A DNA stretch of 64,000 bases from Helicobacter_F equorum (lineage in GTDB: Bacteria > Campylobacterota > Campylobacteria > Campylobacterales > Helicobacteraceae), in NCBI RefSeq assembly GCF_042649585.1, contig NZ_JBHRZM010000001.1:62001-126000 (forward strand), in the 5' to 3' direction. The position numbers and the translations under genes are program-made. Position 1 is the first letter of the stretch. Each line of letters opens with the position of its first letter. This document shows positions 27,331-35,389 of this stretch, one piece after another. The notes under the pieces are model-generated. The model saw nothing but the letters and a program-made list of their open reading frames with translations, was not told where the DNA came from and made no database searches.

Positions 27331-29985
27331 TTATTTCCTTTGGAGTGTGTGGAGTTCGTTTTGGACTTTTTGGAGTTTGTCTTTGGCGTTTTGTAGGGTG
27401 GCGCGGTTTTGTTCTAGCACTTGTTGTGGTGCGTTTTTGACAAAGTTTGGATTTTCTAGCATAGTGTTAAGCTTTGTAATTTCTTTTTGGAGCTTTGTTT
27501 CTTGGGATTGTAAGCGTGTGATGATAGCGCTAATATCAATCCCACGTAGTGCGATGAAAGTTTGTGCTACTTCTCCGACATCGCTTATACATTCGATTGG
27601 ATTAGTAGCGTGAGAATCTAGGATAGCAAGATTCTCAACTTTGGCAAGTTTATTGACAAAAAGCATCAGCAGTGCTACATCTATAGAGACATTTATGCGC
27701 ACAAAGGCTTGTTGTATTTGGGCGTTGCCTAATTCTAGGGTTGCTTTGATACGGCGCAAGGAAGTGATACAATCTTTAATCAATGTGAATTCTTGCTCTA
27801 TGCAATCATCTTGTGTCGTGTTTGTAGGGAATGTAGCTATCATAATTGATTGGCTTGTCTCTAAACTTGTGCCACTAAGTGCATGCCACAAATATTCGGT
27901 GATAAATGGCATAAATGGATGCAAGAGTTTTAAGCCCTCTTTGAAAACTACGCCTAATTCAAAAATAGCTTCTTTTTGGGCTTTGGCAAGTTCGATACCC
28001 CAATCACAAAATTCATTCCACAAAAAGTGGTGTAGTATGCTTGTGGCATCATTAAAGCGATAGTTATCGAGTGCGTAGCGGAGTTGTTTGGTCGCAAAGG
28101 CTAAGCGTGAGTTCATATAACGCCCAAGCGGTGTAGAGAATGTAAGATTCTCATCTGTGAAATAAGGATTTTGTGGGCGAAGTTGTGTGGCATACATAAG
28201 GAGGAATTGCGCAGCATTATAGATTTTGTTGGCGAAGTTTTTACTAAGTTCAAGTTGGGTGTGTGAGAGTTTAATATCTCTACCTTGCGCACATAAACTA
28301 GCGAGTGTAAAGCGCACAGAATCTGCACCATATGTGGCGATAATCTCAAGAGGATCGATGACATTGCCTTTTGATTTACTCATTTTTTCGCCATTTTCAT
28401 CACGCACAAGAGCGTGTAGATATATGTCTTTAAAAGGTAGCTTACCCAACAAAGATTCTCCTGCTAGGAGCATACGCGCCACCCAAAAAAACAAAATATC
28501 AAAGCCTGTAATAAGCAAGGAATTAGGATAAAATCTCTGTAAATCCTCATCGTGATAGAGCGTGTGTGTCATATCGCTTTGTTGGCGTGTGGTGTTTGTA
28601 TTGCCCCAACCAAGTGTGCTAAATGCCCACAATGCAGAGCTAAACCAAGTATCAAGCACATCATTATCTTGTGTGGTAATAGTGGCGTGGCATTTAGGGC
28701 AAGTAGGGTTATCAGTCTCACTAGCCACTTTTTCACCACACGAGCAATACCACACAGGGATTCTGTGTCCCCACCAAAGTTGCCGACTAATACACCATGG
28801 GCGTAAATCACGCATCCACGCATTGTAGTTATTAAGCCATTGTGCGGGGAAAAATTTCGCTTCACCATTATTGATGCGTCCTATAGCTTTTGTAGCAACT
28901 TCTTTTTTGACAAACCATTGCTTAGAGATATAGGGTTCTATGACATTACCGCAACGATAGCATACTCCTACCTGATTTTGATAGGGTTCTATGGCGTGGA
29001 TAAAGCCCTCACTTTGTAGTTTTGCAACGATTTTTTCTCGTGCTTGAAGGCGTTCTAGCCCTGCAAACTCTCCGGCTAGATCATTAAGAATTCCTTGTTC
29101 GTCAAAGATAACAAGTGAGGGAAGATTGTGTCGTTTGCCTACTTCATAGTCATTCATATCGTGTGCAGGTGTTACTTTAACGCATCCTGTTCCAAAACTC
29201 ATATCTACATGTGAATCTGCAATGATAGGAATCTCGCGATTAAGTAAGGGAAGTATGATGCTTTTACCCACAAGGTGCTTATAGCGTTCATCATCTGGGT
29301 TTATCATTACCGCAGTATCGCCAAAAAATGTTTCTGGGCGTGTGGTGGCAACGATAAGGGATTGTGTAGAATCTTTAATCGGATATTTGATATGGTATAA
29401 AAAGCCATCATTTTGTTTGTATTCTACTTCTATATCGCTTAGTGCGCCATCGTGTGTGCACCAATTAATCATATAAGAATCTTGAATGATAAGCCCTTGT
29501 TCATACCATTGCACAAACGCTTTTTTGACAGCATTTTTTAAGCCATCATCCATTGTGAAACGCAGCCTACTCCATGCTGGAGAGATACCAAGTTTTCGCA
29601 TTTGGTTTAGAATCTTGCCACCAGATTCTTCTTTCCATTGCCATACTTTATCGACAAACGCTTCACGACCGATACTTTCTTTGTTGATACCTTGGGCTAG
29701 AAGTTGTTTTTCAACAATGTTTTGTGTCGCAATCCCTGCATGATCCATACCTGGTTGATATAATGTCGCATAGCCGTCCATACGCTTATAGCGCGTAATA
29801 ATATCTTGGAGGCTAAATGTGAGTGCGTGTCCGATGTGTAGCACACCTGTAACATTTGGTGGGGGCATCATAATACAAAAGTTTTTTTGTTTGCTTCTAT
29901 CGACTTCAAAATATCCGCGTTCTTGGCATATTTCATAAATCTTAGATTCTATGGCTTGTGGATCGTAAGCTTTTTTTTCTTGCAT
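27331..29985 (-). CDS. valS: Valyl-tRNA synthetase
   Basis: Class Ia synthetase. The HIGH motif is in PPNVTGVLHIGHAL (about 39-52) and KMSKSKGNVIDP carries the KMSKS loop (about 520). The CP1 editing domain lies between them and includes VATTRPETFFGD and KVTPAHDMNDYEVG. Two zinc-type cysteine groups (CYRCG, CSCG...CPKCH) are present. The last about 65 residues form the coiled coil that contacts the tRNA. At 884 residues it is full length. It heads the minus-strand run with the rhodanese-like gene and murG. Confidence 0.96.
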   Translation of the reverse strand: MQEKKAYDPQAIESKIYEICQERGYFEVDRSKQKNFCIMMPPPNVTGVLHIGHALTFSLQDIITRYKRMDGYATLYQPGMDHAGIATQNIVEKQLLAQGINKESIGREAFVDKVWQWKEESGGKILNQMRKLGISPAWSRLRFTMDDGLKNAVKKAFVQWYEQGLIIQDSYMINWCTHDGALSDIEVEYKQNDGFLYHIKYPIKDSTQSLIVATTRPETFFGDTAVMINPDDERYKHLVGKSIILPLLNREIPIIADSHVDMSFGTGCVKVTPAHDMNDYEVGKRHNLPSLVIFDEQGILNDLAGEFAGLERLQAREKIVAKLQSEGFIHAIEPYQNQVGVCYRCGNVIEPYISKQWFVKKEVATKAIGRINNGEAKFFPAQWLNNYNAWMRDLRPWCISRQLWWGHRIPVWYCSCGEKVASETDNPTCPKCHATITTQDNDVLDTWFSSALWAFSTLGWGNTNTTRQQSDMTHTLYHDEDLQRFYPNSLLITGFDILFFWVARMLLAGESLLGKLPFKDIYLHALVRDENGEKMSKSKGNVIDPLEIIATYGADSVRFTLASLCAQGRDIKLSHTQLELSKNFANKIYNAAQFLLMYATQLRPQNPYFTDENLTFSTPLGRYMNSRLAFATKQLRYALDNYRFNDATSILHHFLWNEFCDWGIELAKAQKEAIFELGVVFKEGLKLLHPFMPFITEYLWHALSGTSLETSQSIMIATFPTNTTQDDCIEQEFTLIKDCITSLRRIKATLELGNAQIQQAFVRINVSIDVALLMLFVNKLAKVENLAILDSHATNPIECISDVGEVAQTFIALRGIDISAIITRLQSQETKLQKEITKLNTMLENPNFVKNAPQQVLEQNRATLQNAKDKLQKVQNELHTLQRK

Positions 29986-30051
29986 AAGAGCACCCTTATT
30001 TCTTTGGTTGTATAATTTTGAGGAATTATAACAAACTTCTAAGGAGATTGT

Positions 30052-30126
30052 ATGGCTTATGAGAGCAAATCATTGGGTAACATCAATAGCGTTAGCAAGA
30101 AACGCCTACAATCTCTTGACAAATAA
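30052..30126 (+). CDS. Possible 24-residue small protein or leader peptide upstream of the helicase gene
   Basis: ATG 30052 is preceded by a perfect AAGGAG (30041-30046) with a 5-base spacer and opens a 24-codon frame (MAYESKSLGNINS then VSKKRLQSLDK) ending in TAA at 30126. The helicase ATG follows 5 bases later and has no ribosome binding site of its own, so ribosomes probably reach it by reinitiation. The peptide is basic and hydrophilic with no recognised motif. It is too short for statistics; the strong ribosome binding site is the main evidence. Confidence 0.5.
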   Translation: MAYESKSLGNINSVSKKRLQSLDK

Positions 30127-30131
30127 ACTTT

Positions 30132-32159
30132 ATGCCTCTCTCTCGCCTCAATCAAGAACAATATCTTGCCGCAACTGCTAAGCGAGGCTATAATCTTATC
30201 ATTGCTTCGGCTGGGACAGGCAAAACCTCTACGATTGTAGGGCGTATTGCATTCTTACTCCAAAATGGTGTGCATCCTAAGGAGATTTTACTCTTAACCT
30301 TTACAAACAAGGCGAGTCAAGAAATGATTGAGCGTGTGGGGAGATTTTTTGGTTCTAAAGTCGCTGGTGAGATAGAATCTGGCACATTCCACGCCGTGGC
30401 ATATCGATATCTCAAAGAACATTTGCATATTGCACTTAAACAACCAAAAGAGCTAAAGCTTCTATTAAAAAGCCTTTTTGAAAAACGTGTGTTTAGCGAT
30501 CGTAGCTCGGCATCGGTTTATACTTCACAATATCTCTATGATAGCTATTCACTATATCTTAATAGCGGATCGCCATTGCGCTTTGGTGAGTGGATATGCC
30601 AAAAAATTCCTGCACAAGCACCATATGTCAAGATTTATGAAGATGTATTGGCGGAGTTTGATGAGCTGAAGCGATACCACAATTATGCGGATTATAATGA
30701 TTTGTTATTGCTTTTTAGAGATGAGATTACGCACAATGTATTGGAGTTTGCAGAAGTGTTATGTGATGAATATCAAGACACAAATCCCTTACAAGATTCT
30801 ATATTGCAGGCTTTAAATCCAAAAAGTCTTTTTTGTGTGGGGGATTATGATCAAAGCATTTATGCTTTTAATGGAGCGGATATTGGGATTATAGGAAATT
30901 TTACGACCAAGTATCCAAATGCGCAGGTCTTTACTTTGAGCAAAAATTATCGTTCTTCAGAAAAAATTTTGTCTCTAGCTGATAGGCTTATTAAGCATAA
31001 TCCTAGAATCTATCCTAAAAGTTTGGAGGTTATCAAGGATGGTGCTTTTGCATCGCCAAAACTTTTGGGTTTTGAAGAGTTGTTTGCGCAATATCAAGGG
31101 ATTGCCAAGCATATAGCGTTAAGTAACTATAAGCATGAAGATGTTGCTATTATTTTTCGCAATAATGCAAGTGCCGATGGTTTGGAGGCTTGTTTGCGTG
31201 AGCTTGGAATCTCGTGCAAACGTAAGGGTAGCGCAAGCTTTTTTGATAGCAAGGAGGTTTCTGTCGTGCTTGATATTTGTGCGATAGCGACATATCCGCG
31301 TGATATGATGGCATATATTCATATTTTGGGCTACGGCAAAGGCATAGGCAATGCAATGGCAAGGGATATTTATGAATCTCTTTTGCGACTTGGTAATGGC
31401 GTAGCGCTTAGAGGGCTTTTTAGTCCGGATCTTTTGGTGCGTCCTTATGAACAGAGAGCAAAAAATACAGAACTTGGACTTTTTGATGATTTTTTTGCAC
31501 TACAAGCACAAAATCGTTTTGATGAGCACATTTCTAAGCAATTTGCTTCACACCCTATTTTGGAACACCCAAAACTTACCCTCAAAGGTGCGCAGTTTTT
31601 GGATACATTTTTTGCCATGCTTGGTGAGATACAAGATATTACAAACCCAAAGGATTGTATTGCACGCATTGCACATAGTCAGTTTTTTAAAGATATCGTG
31701 TATCATCTCGCGCAAACTCGCGCTAAAAATAAAGATGGAAGCATAGATGCAGAGCGTTTGCAAAAGGCATTAGATAATATTGAGCGTAAAGTTTCTTTGT
31801 TGCGTGATTTGGCATGTAATTATAAAGAAATGGGAAAATTTCTTAATGCTATGGTGCTTGGCTCAAGCGAGGCAAATGAGGGTAGTGGCGTGAATCTCCT
31901 TAGTGTGCATGCGAGCAAGGGTTTAGAGTTTAGAGATGTATATATTGTAGATTTGATGGATGGGCGATTTCCAAATGTGAAATTGATGAATAAAGGTGGG
32001 AGTTTGGAAGAGGAACGGCGACTTTTGTATGTAGCAATTACACGCGCCAAGGAAAACCTTGTGCTTTCTTACGCCAAAAGAGATGCGCTTAAGGGCATTG
32101 ATTATGAACCATCAAGATTTTTGTATGAGGCTAAACTTTTGAAAAAAAATACACCATAA
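30132..32159 (+). CDS. UvrD/Rep/PcrA-family superfamily 1 DNA helicase
   Basis: 3'-5' ATP-dependent helicase for repair or restart of replication. SF1A motifs in order: Q motif LNQEQYLAA, Walker A ASAGTGKTSTI (about 25-35), motif Ia LLTFTNKASQEM, Walker B VLCDEYQDTNP (about 213-223), motif III GDYDQSIYAFNGAD, motif IV SKNYRSSEKIL, motif V LLSVHASKGLEF and motif VI EEERRLLYVAITRAKENL. The 675 residues are normal for the family. Epsilonproteobacteria carry two paralogues (uvrD-like and rep-like), and I cannot assign which this is. Translation is probably coupled to the small ORF at 30052-30126. Confidence 0.93.
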   Translation: MPLSRLNQEQYLAATAKRGYNLIIASAGTGKTSTIVGRIAFLLQNGVHPKEILLLTFTNKASQEMIERVGRFFGSKVAGEIESGTFHAVAYRYLKEHLHIALKQPKELKLLLKSLFEKRVFSDRSSASVYTSQYLYDSYSLYLNSGSPLRFGEWICQKIPAQAPYVKIYEDVLAEFDELKRYHNYADYNDLLLLFRDEITHNVLEFAEVLCDEYQDTNPLQDSILQALNPKSLFCVGDYDQSIYAFNGADIGIIGNFTTKYPNAQVFTLSKNYRSSEKILSLADRLIKHNPRIYPKSLEVIKDGAFASPKLLGFEELFAQYQGIAKHIALSNYKHEDVAIIFRNNASADGLEACLRELGISCKRKGSASFFDSKEVSVVLDICAIATYPRDMMAYIHILGYGKGIGNAMARDIYESLLRLGNGVALRGLFSPDLLVRPYEQRAKNTELGLFDDFFALQAQNRFDEHISKQFASHPILEHPKLTLKGAQFLDTFFAMLGEIQDITNPKDCIARIAHSQFFKDIVYHLAQTRAKNKDGSIDAERLQKALDNIERKVSLLRDLACNYKEMGKFLNAMVLGSSEANEGSGVNLLSVHASKGLEFRDVYIVDLMDGRFPNVKLMNKGGSLEEERRLLYVAITRAKENLVLSYAKRDALKGIDYEPSRFLYEAKLLKKNTP

Positions 32160-32184
32160 ATCTATGAAGTTACCAAAGTCTCTC

Positions 32185-32213
32185 TTGACAAACGCTAGTA
32201 AAATGACTATAAT
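32185..32213 (+). promoter_or_regulatory. Consensus sigma-70 promoter of the Lys-Glu-Val-Asp tRNA operon
   Basis: TTGACA at 32185-32190 and TATAAT at 32208-32213, both perfect, with a 17-base spacer. The predicted start lies about 38 bases before tRNA-Lys. A full consensus promoter is unusual for protein genes in this window but fits stable RNA. Confidence 0.88.
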
Positions 32214-32257
32214 TTCGCTTTTTTGTAACAAAAGGTGTAGGGCTAAAATAGCTTGAT

Positions 32258-32333
<76 letters not shown>

Positions 32334-32362
32334 CTTCAATGATTTTCTTTGTGAATAAAAGT

Positions 32363-32437
32363 GGCCCCTTCATCTAACGGTTAGGATACCACCCTTTCAC
32401 GGTGGCTACAGGGGTTCGAATCCCCTAGGGGTCACCA
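32363..32437 (+). tRNA. tRNA-Glu (UUC)
   Basis: 75 bases with encoded CCA. The acceptor GGCCCCT pairs with AGGGGTC with one G-U pair. The anticodon loop CTTTCAC gives UUC. Second in the cluster. Confidence 0.97.
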
Positions 32438-32451
32438 CTTTTATTTCCTTT

Positions 32452-32527
32452 GGTCGCTTAGCTCAGTTGGTAGAGCGCCACCCTTACAAGGTGGATGTCA
32501 TAAGTTCGAGTCTTATAGCGACCACCA
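32452..32527 (+). tRNA. tRNA-Val (UAC)
   Basis: 76 bases with encoded CCA. The acceptor GGTCGCT pairs with AGCGACC. The anticodon loop CTTACAA gives UAC. Third in the cluster. Confidence 0.97.
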
Positions 32528-32544
32528 TCTTATTCTGATAAGGT

Positions 32545-32621
32545 GGAGCGGTAGTTCAGTTGGTTAGAATACCTGCCTGTCACGCAGGGGGTCGCGGGTT
32601 CGAGCCCCGTCCGTTCCGCCA
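32545..32621 (+). tRNA. tRNA-Asp (GUC)
   Basis: 77 bases with encoded CCA. The acceptor GGAGCGG pairs with CCGTTCC. The anticodon loop CTGTCAC gives GUC. It ends the cluster; the convergent AEC transporter gene begins 22 bases later. Confidence 0.97.
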
Positions 32622-32643
32622 TTGCGTAATTTCGATCTTCTTT

Positions 32644-33555
32644 TTAGTATAACATCCAAACCCAAAATGGTATTGATACTGCACTAAAAAGCAATCCAAA
32701 GGCAATCGCACTCACCGCAAGATTAGAGTCTAGCTTTGCTTTCATGACCATAGCTCCAGCAAGAGTCATAGTTGGCATAGCAGTTTCAAAGATAGCAATT
32801 AATATAGATGGCGATGAAGATATGTGGAGGATATGGGTTATACCTATAAAAATAAGCGGCGCTAAAAGCATTTTGCCTATTATGACAAGCGCTACACTTT
32901 TGTAGGAATTTTTAATCGCACTAAAGCCCAGAGAAAGCCCAATGGCAAAGAGTGCTACAGGCGTCGCTGAATACCCAAAAAGCGTAATAGGACTAAAGAT
33001 AAAAGATGGTAACTTGATAAGGCTACATACTAGTCCTAAGATAAGCGCAATAAATGGCGGAAACATCACAATAGCTTTGATATTTTGGATTAAACTTGGT
33101 TTATTGGGGTATGCAAGATTAATAACAAATGAACCAAAAAGCAAAATTGGTAGCATGGTAGCTAGAGCATCATAACAAATCACTTCACCTATATACTGCG
33201 GATCTGGATAGAGCGCAGAAATGATAGGTATCCCTACAAAAAGTGTGTTACCAAAGCATGTAAGTAGCGCCATACTCACTAAGGTATTTTTTGAGAATCT
33301 AAACATTTTGCCAAGGACTATGATGATACAAGTTGTTAGGATATTAGAGCAGAGTCCTATGGCGATCACTCCTAGCAGTTCTGTATCAAATTTGAGTTTG
33401 TAAGTATTTTCAAAAATAAGACAGGGGAGAGCAAAGAGCAGGGCAAAATCAAGAAACATCTTGGATTGTTTTTGTTTGAGGACACCTAATCTTTTGGCGA
33501 CATAACCACCAAAAAGTAGCACAAAAATTGTGAATAATGGCTCAAAGACAAACAT
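32644..33555 (-). CDS. AEC-family (auxin efflux carrier-type) permease
   Basis: A 303-residue inner-membrane protein with about ten hydrophobic helices arranged as two five-helix halves separated near residue 150 (NLAYPNKPSLIQNIKAI). The family is recognised from FGGYVAKRLGVL at the start, GNTLFVGIPIISALY (about 108-122) and the C-terminal ETAMPTMTLAGAMVMKAKLD, with its conserved small-residue bend. Bacterial members export dicarboxylates or malate or take up other organic acids; the substrate is unknown here. It looks monocistronic. Confidence 0.85.
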   Translation of the reverse strand: MFVFEPLFTIFVLLFGGYVAKRLGVLKQKQSKMFLDFALLFALPCLIFENTYKLKFDTELLGVIAIGLCSNILTTCIIIVLGKMFRFSKNTLVSMALLTCFGNTLFVGIPIISALYPDPQYIGEVICYDALATMLPILLFGSFVINLAYPNKPSLIQNIKAIVMFPPFIALILGLVCSLIKLPSFIFSPITLFGYSATPVALFAIGLSLGFSAIKNSYKSVALVIIGKMLLAPLIFIGITHILHISSSPSILIAIFETAMPTMTLAGAMVMKAKLDSNLAVSAIAFGLLFSAVSIPFWVWMLY

Positions 33556-33588
33556 TCCTTTCTCCTCGCTTCGTGTCCAAAGCGTGTG

Positions 33589-34095
33589 TTAGTTTTCTTG
33601 AGGTTCTTGCTCAAAAATTTCAATAGATTCTATAATATCACCTTGTTTGAGTGAATCTAAAACCTTGAGGCTTTCGCGTTTGTTAGGTTGTATGCGTCCA
33701 AAAACGGTGTGTTCACCATCAAGATGAGGTTGCTCCAAGAAACAAATAAAAAACTGGCTACCACCAGTATCACGCCCCGCGTGTGCCATAGAAAGCGAGC
33801 CTTTTTTGTGTAGGTTTGGATTATCTTTTAATTCACAACGGATTCTATATCCTGGACCTCCTGTGCCATTGCCTATAGGACAACCACCTTGTGCAACAAA
33901 TCCGGGTATTACGCGGTGAAAAGTGAGGGTATTATAAAAACCATCTTTTGCAAGAGTAGCAAAGTTAGTTACTGTTTGGGGTGCGTCATCGGGAAATAAT
34001 TTAATAAGCATAGAGCCCTTATTTGTTTTAATAAGTGCATAGTTAAGCTTTTGCAATTCCTGTGGATTGATGTCAAAAACCTTTAATTCTTCCAT
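33589..34095 (-). CDS. ppiA: Cyclophilin-type peptidyl-prolyl cis-trans isomerase
   Basis: Catalyses proline isomerisation during folding. I start at ATG 34095 (MEELKVFDINPQEL) because AAGGAG is 6 bases upstream; 12 extra in-frame codons further up have no such signal. The cyclophilin core is clear: FHRVIPGFVAQGGCP with the catalytic Arg (about 64-78), GTGGPGYRI, LSMAHAGRDTGGSQFFIC and HTVFGRI. The 168 residues have no signal peptide, so the protein is cytoplasmic. Confidence 0.94.
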   Translation of the reverse strand: MEELKVFDINPQELQKLNYALIKTNKGSMLIKLFPDDAPQTVTNFATLAKDGFYNTLTFHRVIPGFVAQGGCPIGNGTGGPGYRIRCELKDNPNLHKKGSLSMAHAGRDTGGSQFFICFLEQPHLDGEHTVFGRIQPNKRESLKVLDSLKQGDIIESIEIFEQEPQEN

Positions 34096-34178
34096 GGAAA
34101 ACTCCTTAATCGTGAGGTAAAAATACGGCATATTTTACCGATATAGCAACATACTTTCGCTTAAAAAAGGACAAAAAA

Positions 34179-35168
34179 TTGCAAAGGATTGCAAGGGTTA
34201 TGAGCATTGTCTGTATGTGTGTATTGCTGCATGCAGATGTGTATGATGAAGATATGCTTATACAAGAGGGTGTTATGGATTCATCTGGTATTCATAAATC
34301 TTCGCCTTTGCGTGGGTTAGATTCTAGATTGGGTGAGGGGCTAGATTACGCATCTTTATCAAAAGAAAATCTTGATAATATTTCTAATCAAAATACAGCC
34401 CTTATGCTTTCTCCTACACTTTTACCTCAGCAATACATTCTCCCAGAACCTTTACCAGATTGGATTTATGCCACAGCGATTATAGAGGTGCATTTTAATG
34501 ATGGATCTATGCGTCGAGGTTTTGCAAATATGCTTAAAAATGGTTTGTATATTACTTCAAGTGAGGTTGTGTATAGTGATTCACTCATACCGCGTCGCGT
34601 GTATGTAAAAATGCAAGATTCTAGTGCGCCTGAAATTATTTGTGTTGCAAAATTGCATCTTATGGTTGTGGATACTCAAAGTGGCTTAGCACTTTTGGAA
34701 AATATCGCAAGCACAGATGATTATTGCAATGTTGTGCAAAAGAGTTACTACCATGACAGAATCCAAAAGCGTGTTACAATAGATGTCTTTAACAAAACAT
34801 CAAGTATAAATCCTAATCAAAATGTATTATTCCCTTATGTGGATAAATATTATTCTTTTGTGCCAAAAACAATGCAAGTTGGTGAAGTAGAGACATATTA
34901 TGATCAGGCGTCTGCTACATATGTCAAATATGGCTATCAGCTAAAACGCGATTGGTATCCTAATTTTGCCTATGGTAAGGGGATTTTTGATACAAAAGGG
35001 AATTTCTTGGGGCTTATCAGTCTTACATATCATAGTTATTTGCCTGTGCTTGTCAAAAAAGAAGTAGTGCAAGATTTTTTGTGTTCGCTTGATGAAAAAA
35101 AGGTGCTTGAAGATGGAGATATTGCAAAAAGTTGCGCGGCATTACATAAAAGACAAAGATTTTTTTAA
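34179..35168 (+). CDS. Exported trypsin-fold protein, apparently a pseudoprotease
   Basis: The start is TTG 34179, set by AAAAAAGGA at 34163-34171; it gives a signal peptide of about 19 residues (RIARVMSIVCMCVLLHA). A 70-residue polar linker follows. From about 95 the chain reads like a degraded S1C protease: DGSMRRGFANML, LYITSSEVV in place of the T-N-x-H-V histidine block, VVDTQSGLALLE matching the D...LALL aspartate block, and NFAYGKGIFDTKGNFLGLIS in place of GNSGGP. The catalytic His and Ser are therefore missing. Function unknown; a binding role is possible. Its stop lies 84 bases before tRNA-Asn. Confidence 0.7.
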   Translation: MQRIARVMSIVCMCVLLHADVYDEDMLIQEGVMDSSGIHKSSPLRGLDSRLGEGLDYASLSKENLDNISNQNTALMLSPTLLPQQYILPEPLPDWIYATAIIEVHFNDGSMRRGFANMLKNGLYITSSEVVYSDSLIPRRVYVKMQDSSAPEIICVAKLHLMVVDTQSGLALLENIASTDDYCNVVQKSYYHDRIQKRVTIDVFNKTSSINPNQNVLFPYVDKYYSFVPKTMQVGEVETYYDQASATYVKYGYQLKRDWYPNFAYGKGIFDTKGNFLGLISLTYHSYLPVLVKKEVVQDFLCSLDEKKVLEDGDIAKSCAALHKRQRFF

Positions 35169-35207
35169 AAAACTATGGTATTTTGCAATTTCTATAGGGA
35201 TTGGTGC

Positions 35208-35236
35208 TTGACTTTTTGGGAAAACTTCTTTATAAT
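35208..35236 (+). promoter_or_regulatory. Sigma-70 promoter of tRNA-Asn
   Basis: TTGACT at 35208-35213 and TATAAT at 35231-35236 with a 17-base spacer, 16 bases before the tRNA. Confidence 0.85.
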
Positions 35237-35252
35237 TACGCTTTTTTGAAAT

Positions 35253-35327
35253 TCCGGATTAGCTCAGCGGTAGAGTAGGCGGCTGTTAACCGCTTGGTCG
35301 CAGGTTCGAATCCTGCATCCGGAGCCA
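35253..35327 (+). tRNA. tRNA-Asn (GUU)
   Basis: 75 bases with encoded CCA. The acceptor TCCGGAT pairs with ATCCGGA. The anticodon loop CTGTTAA gives GUU. A single tRNA gene between an exported protein gene and mutS2. Confidence 0.97.
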
Positions 35328-35389
35328 TCTTCTTTCTAAGACTTCAGATATACTTTTTCAATCACGACTTGTGAATATTAGGTTTTATT

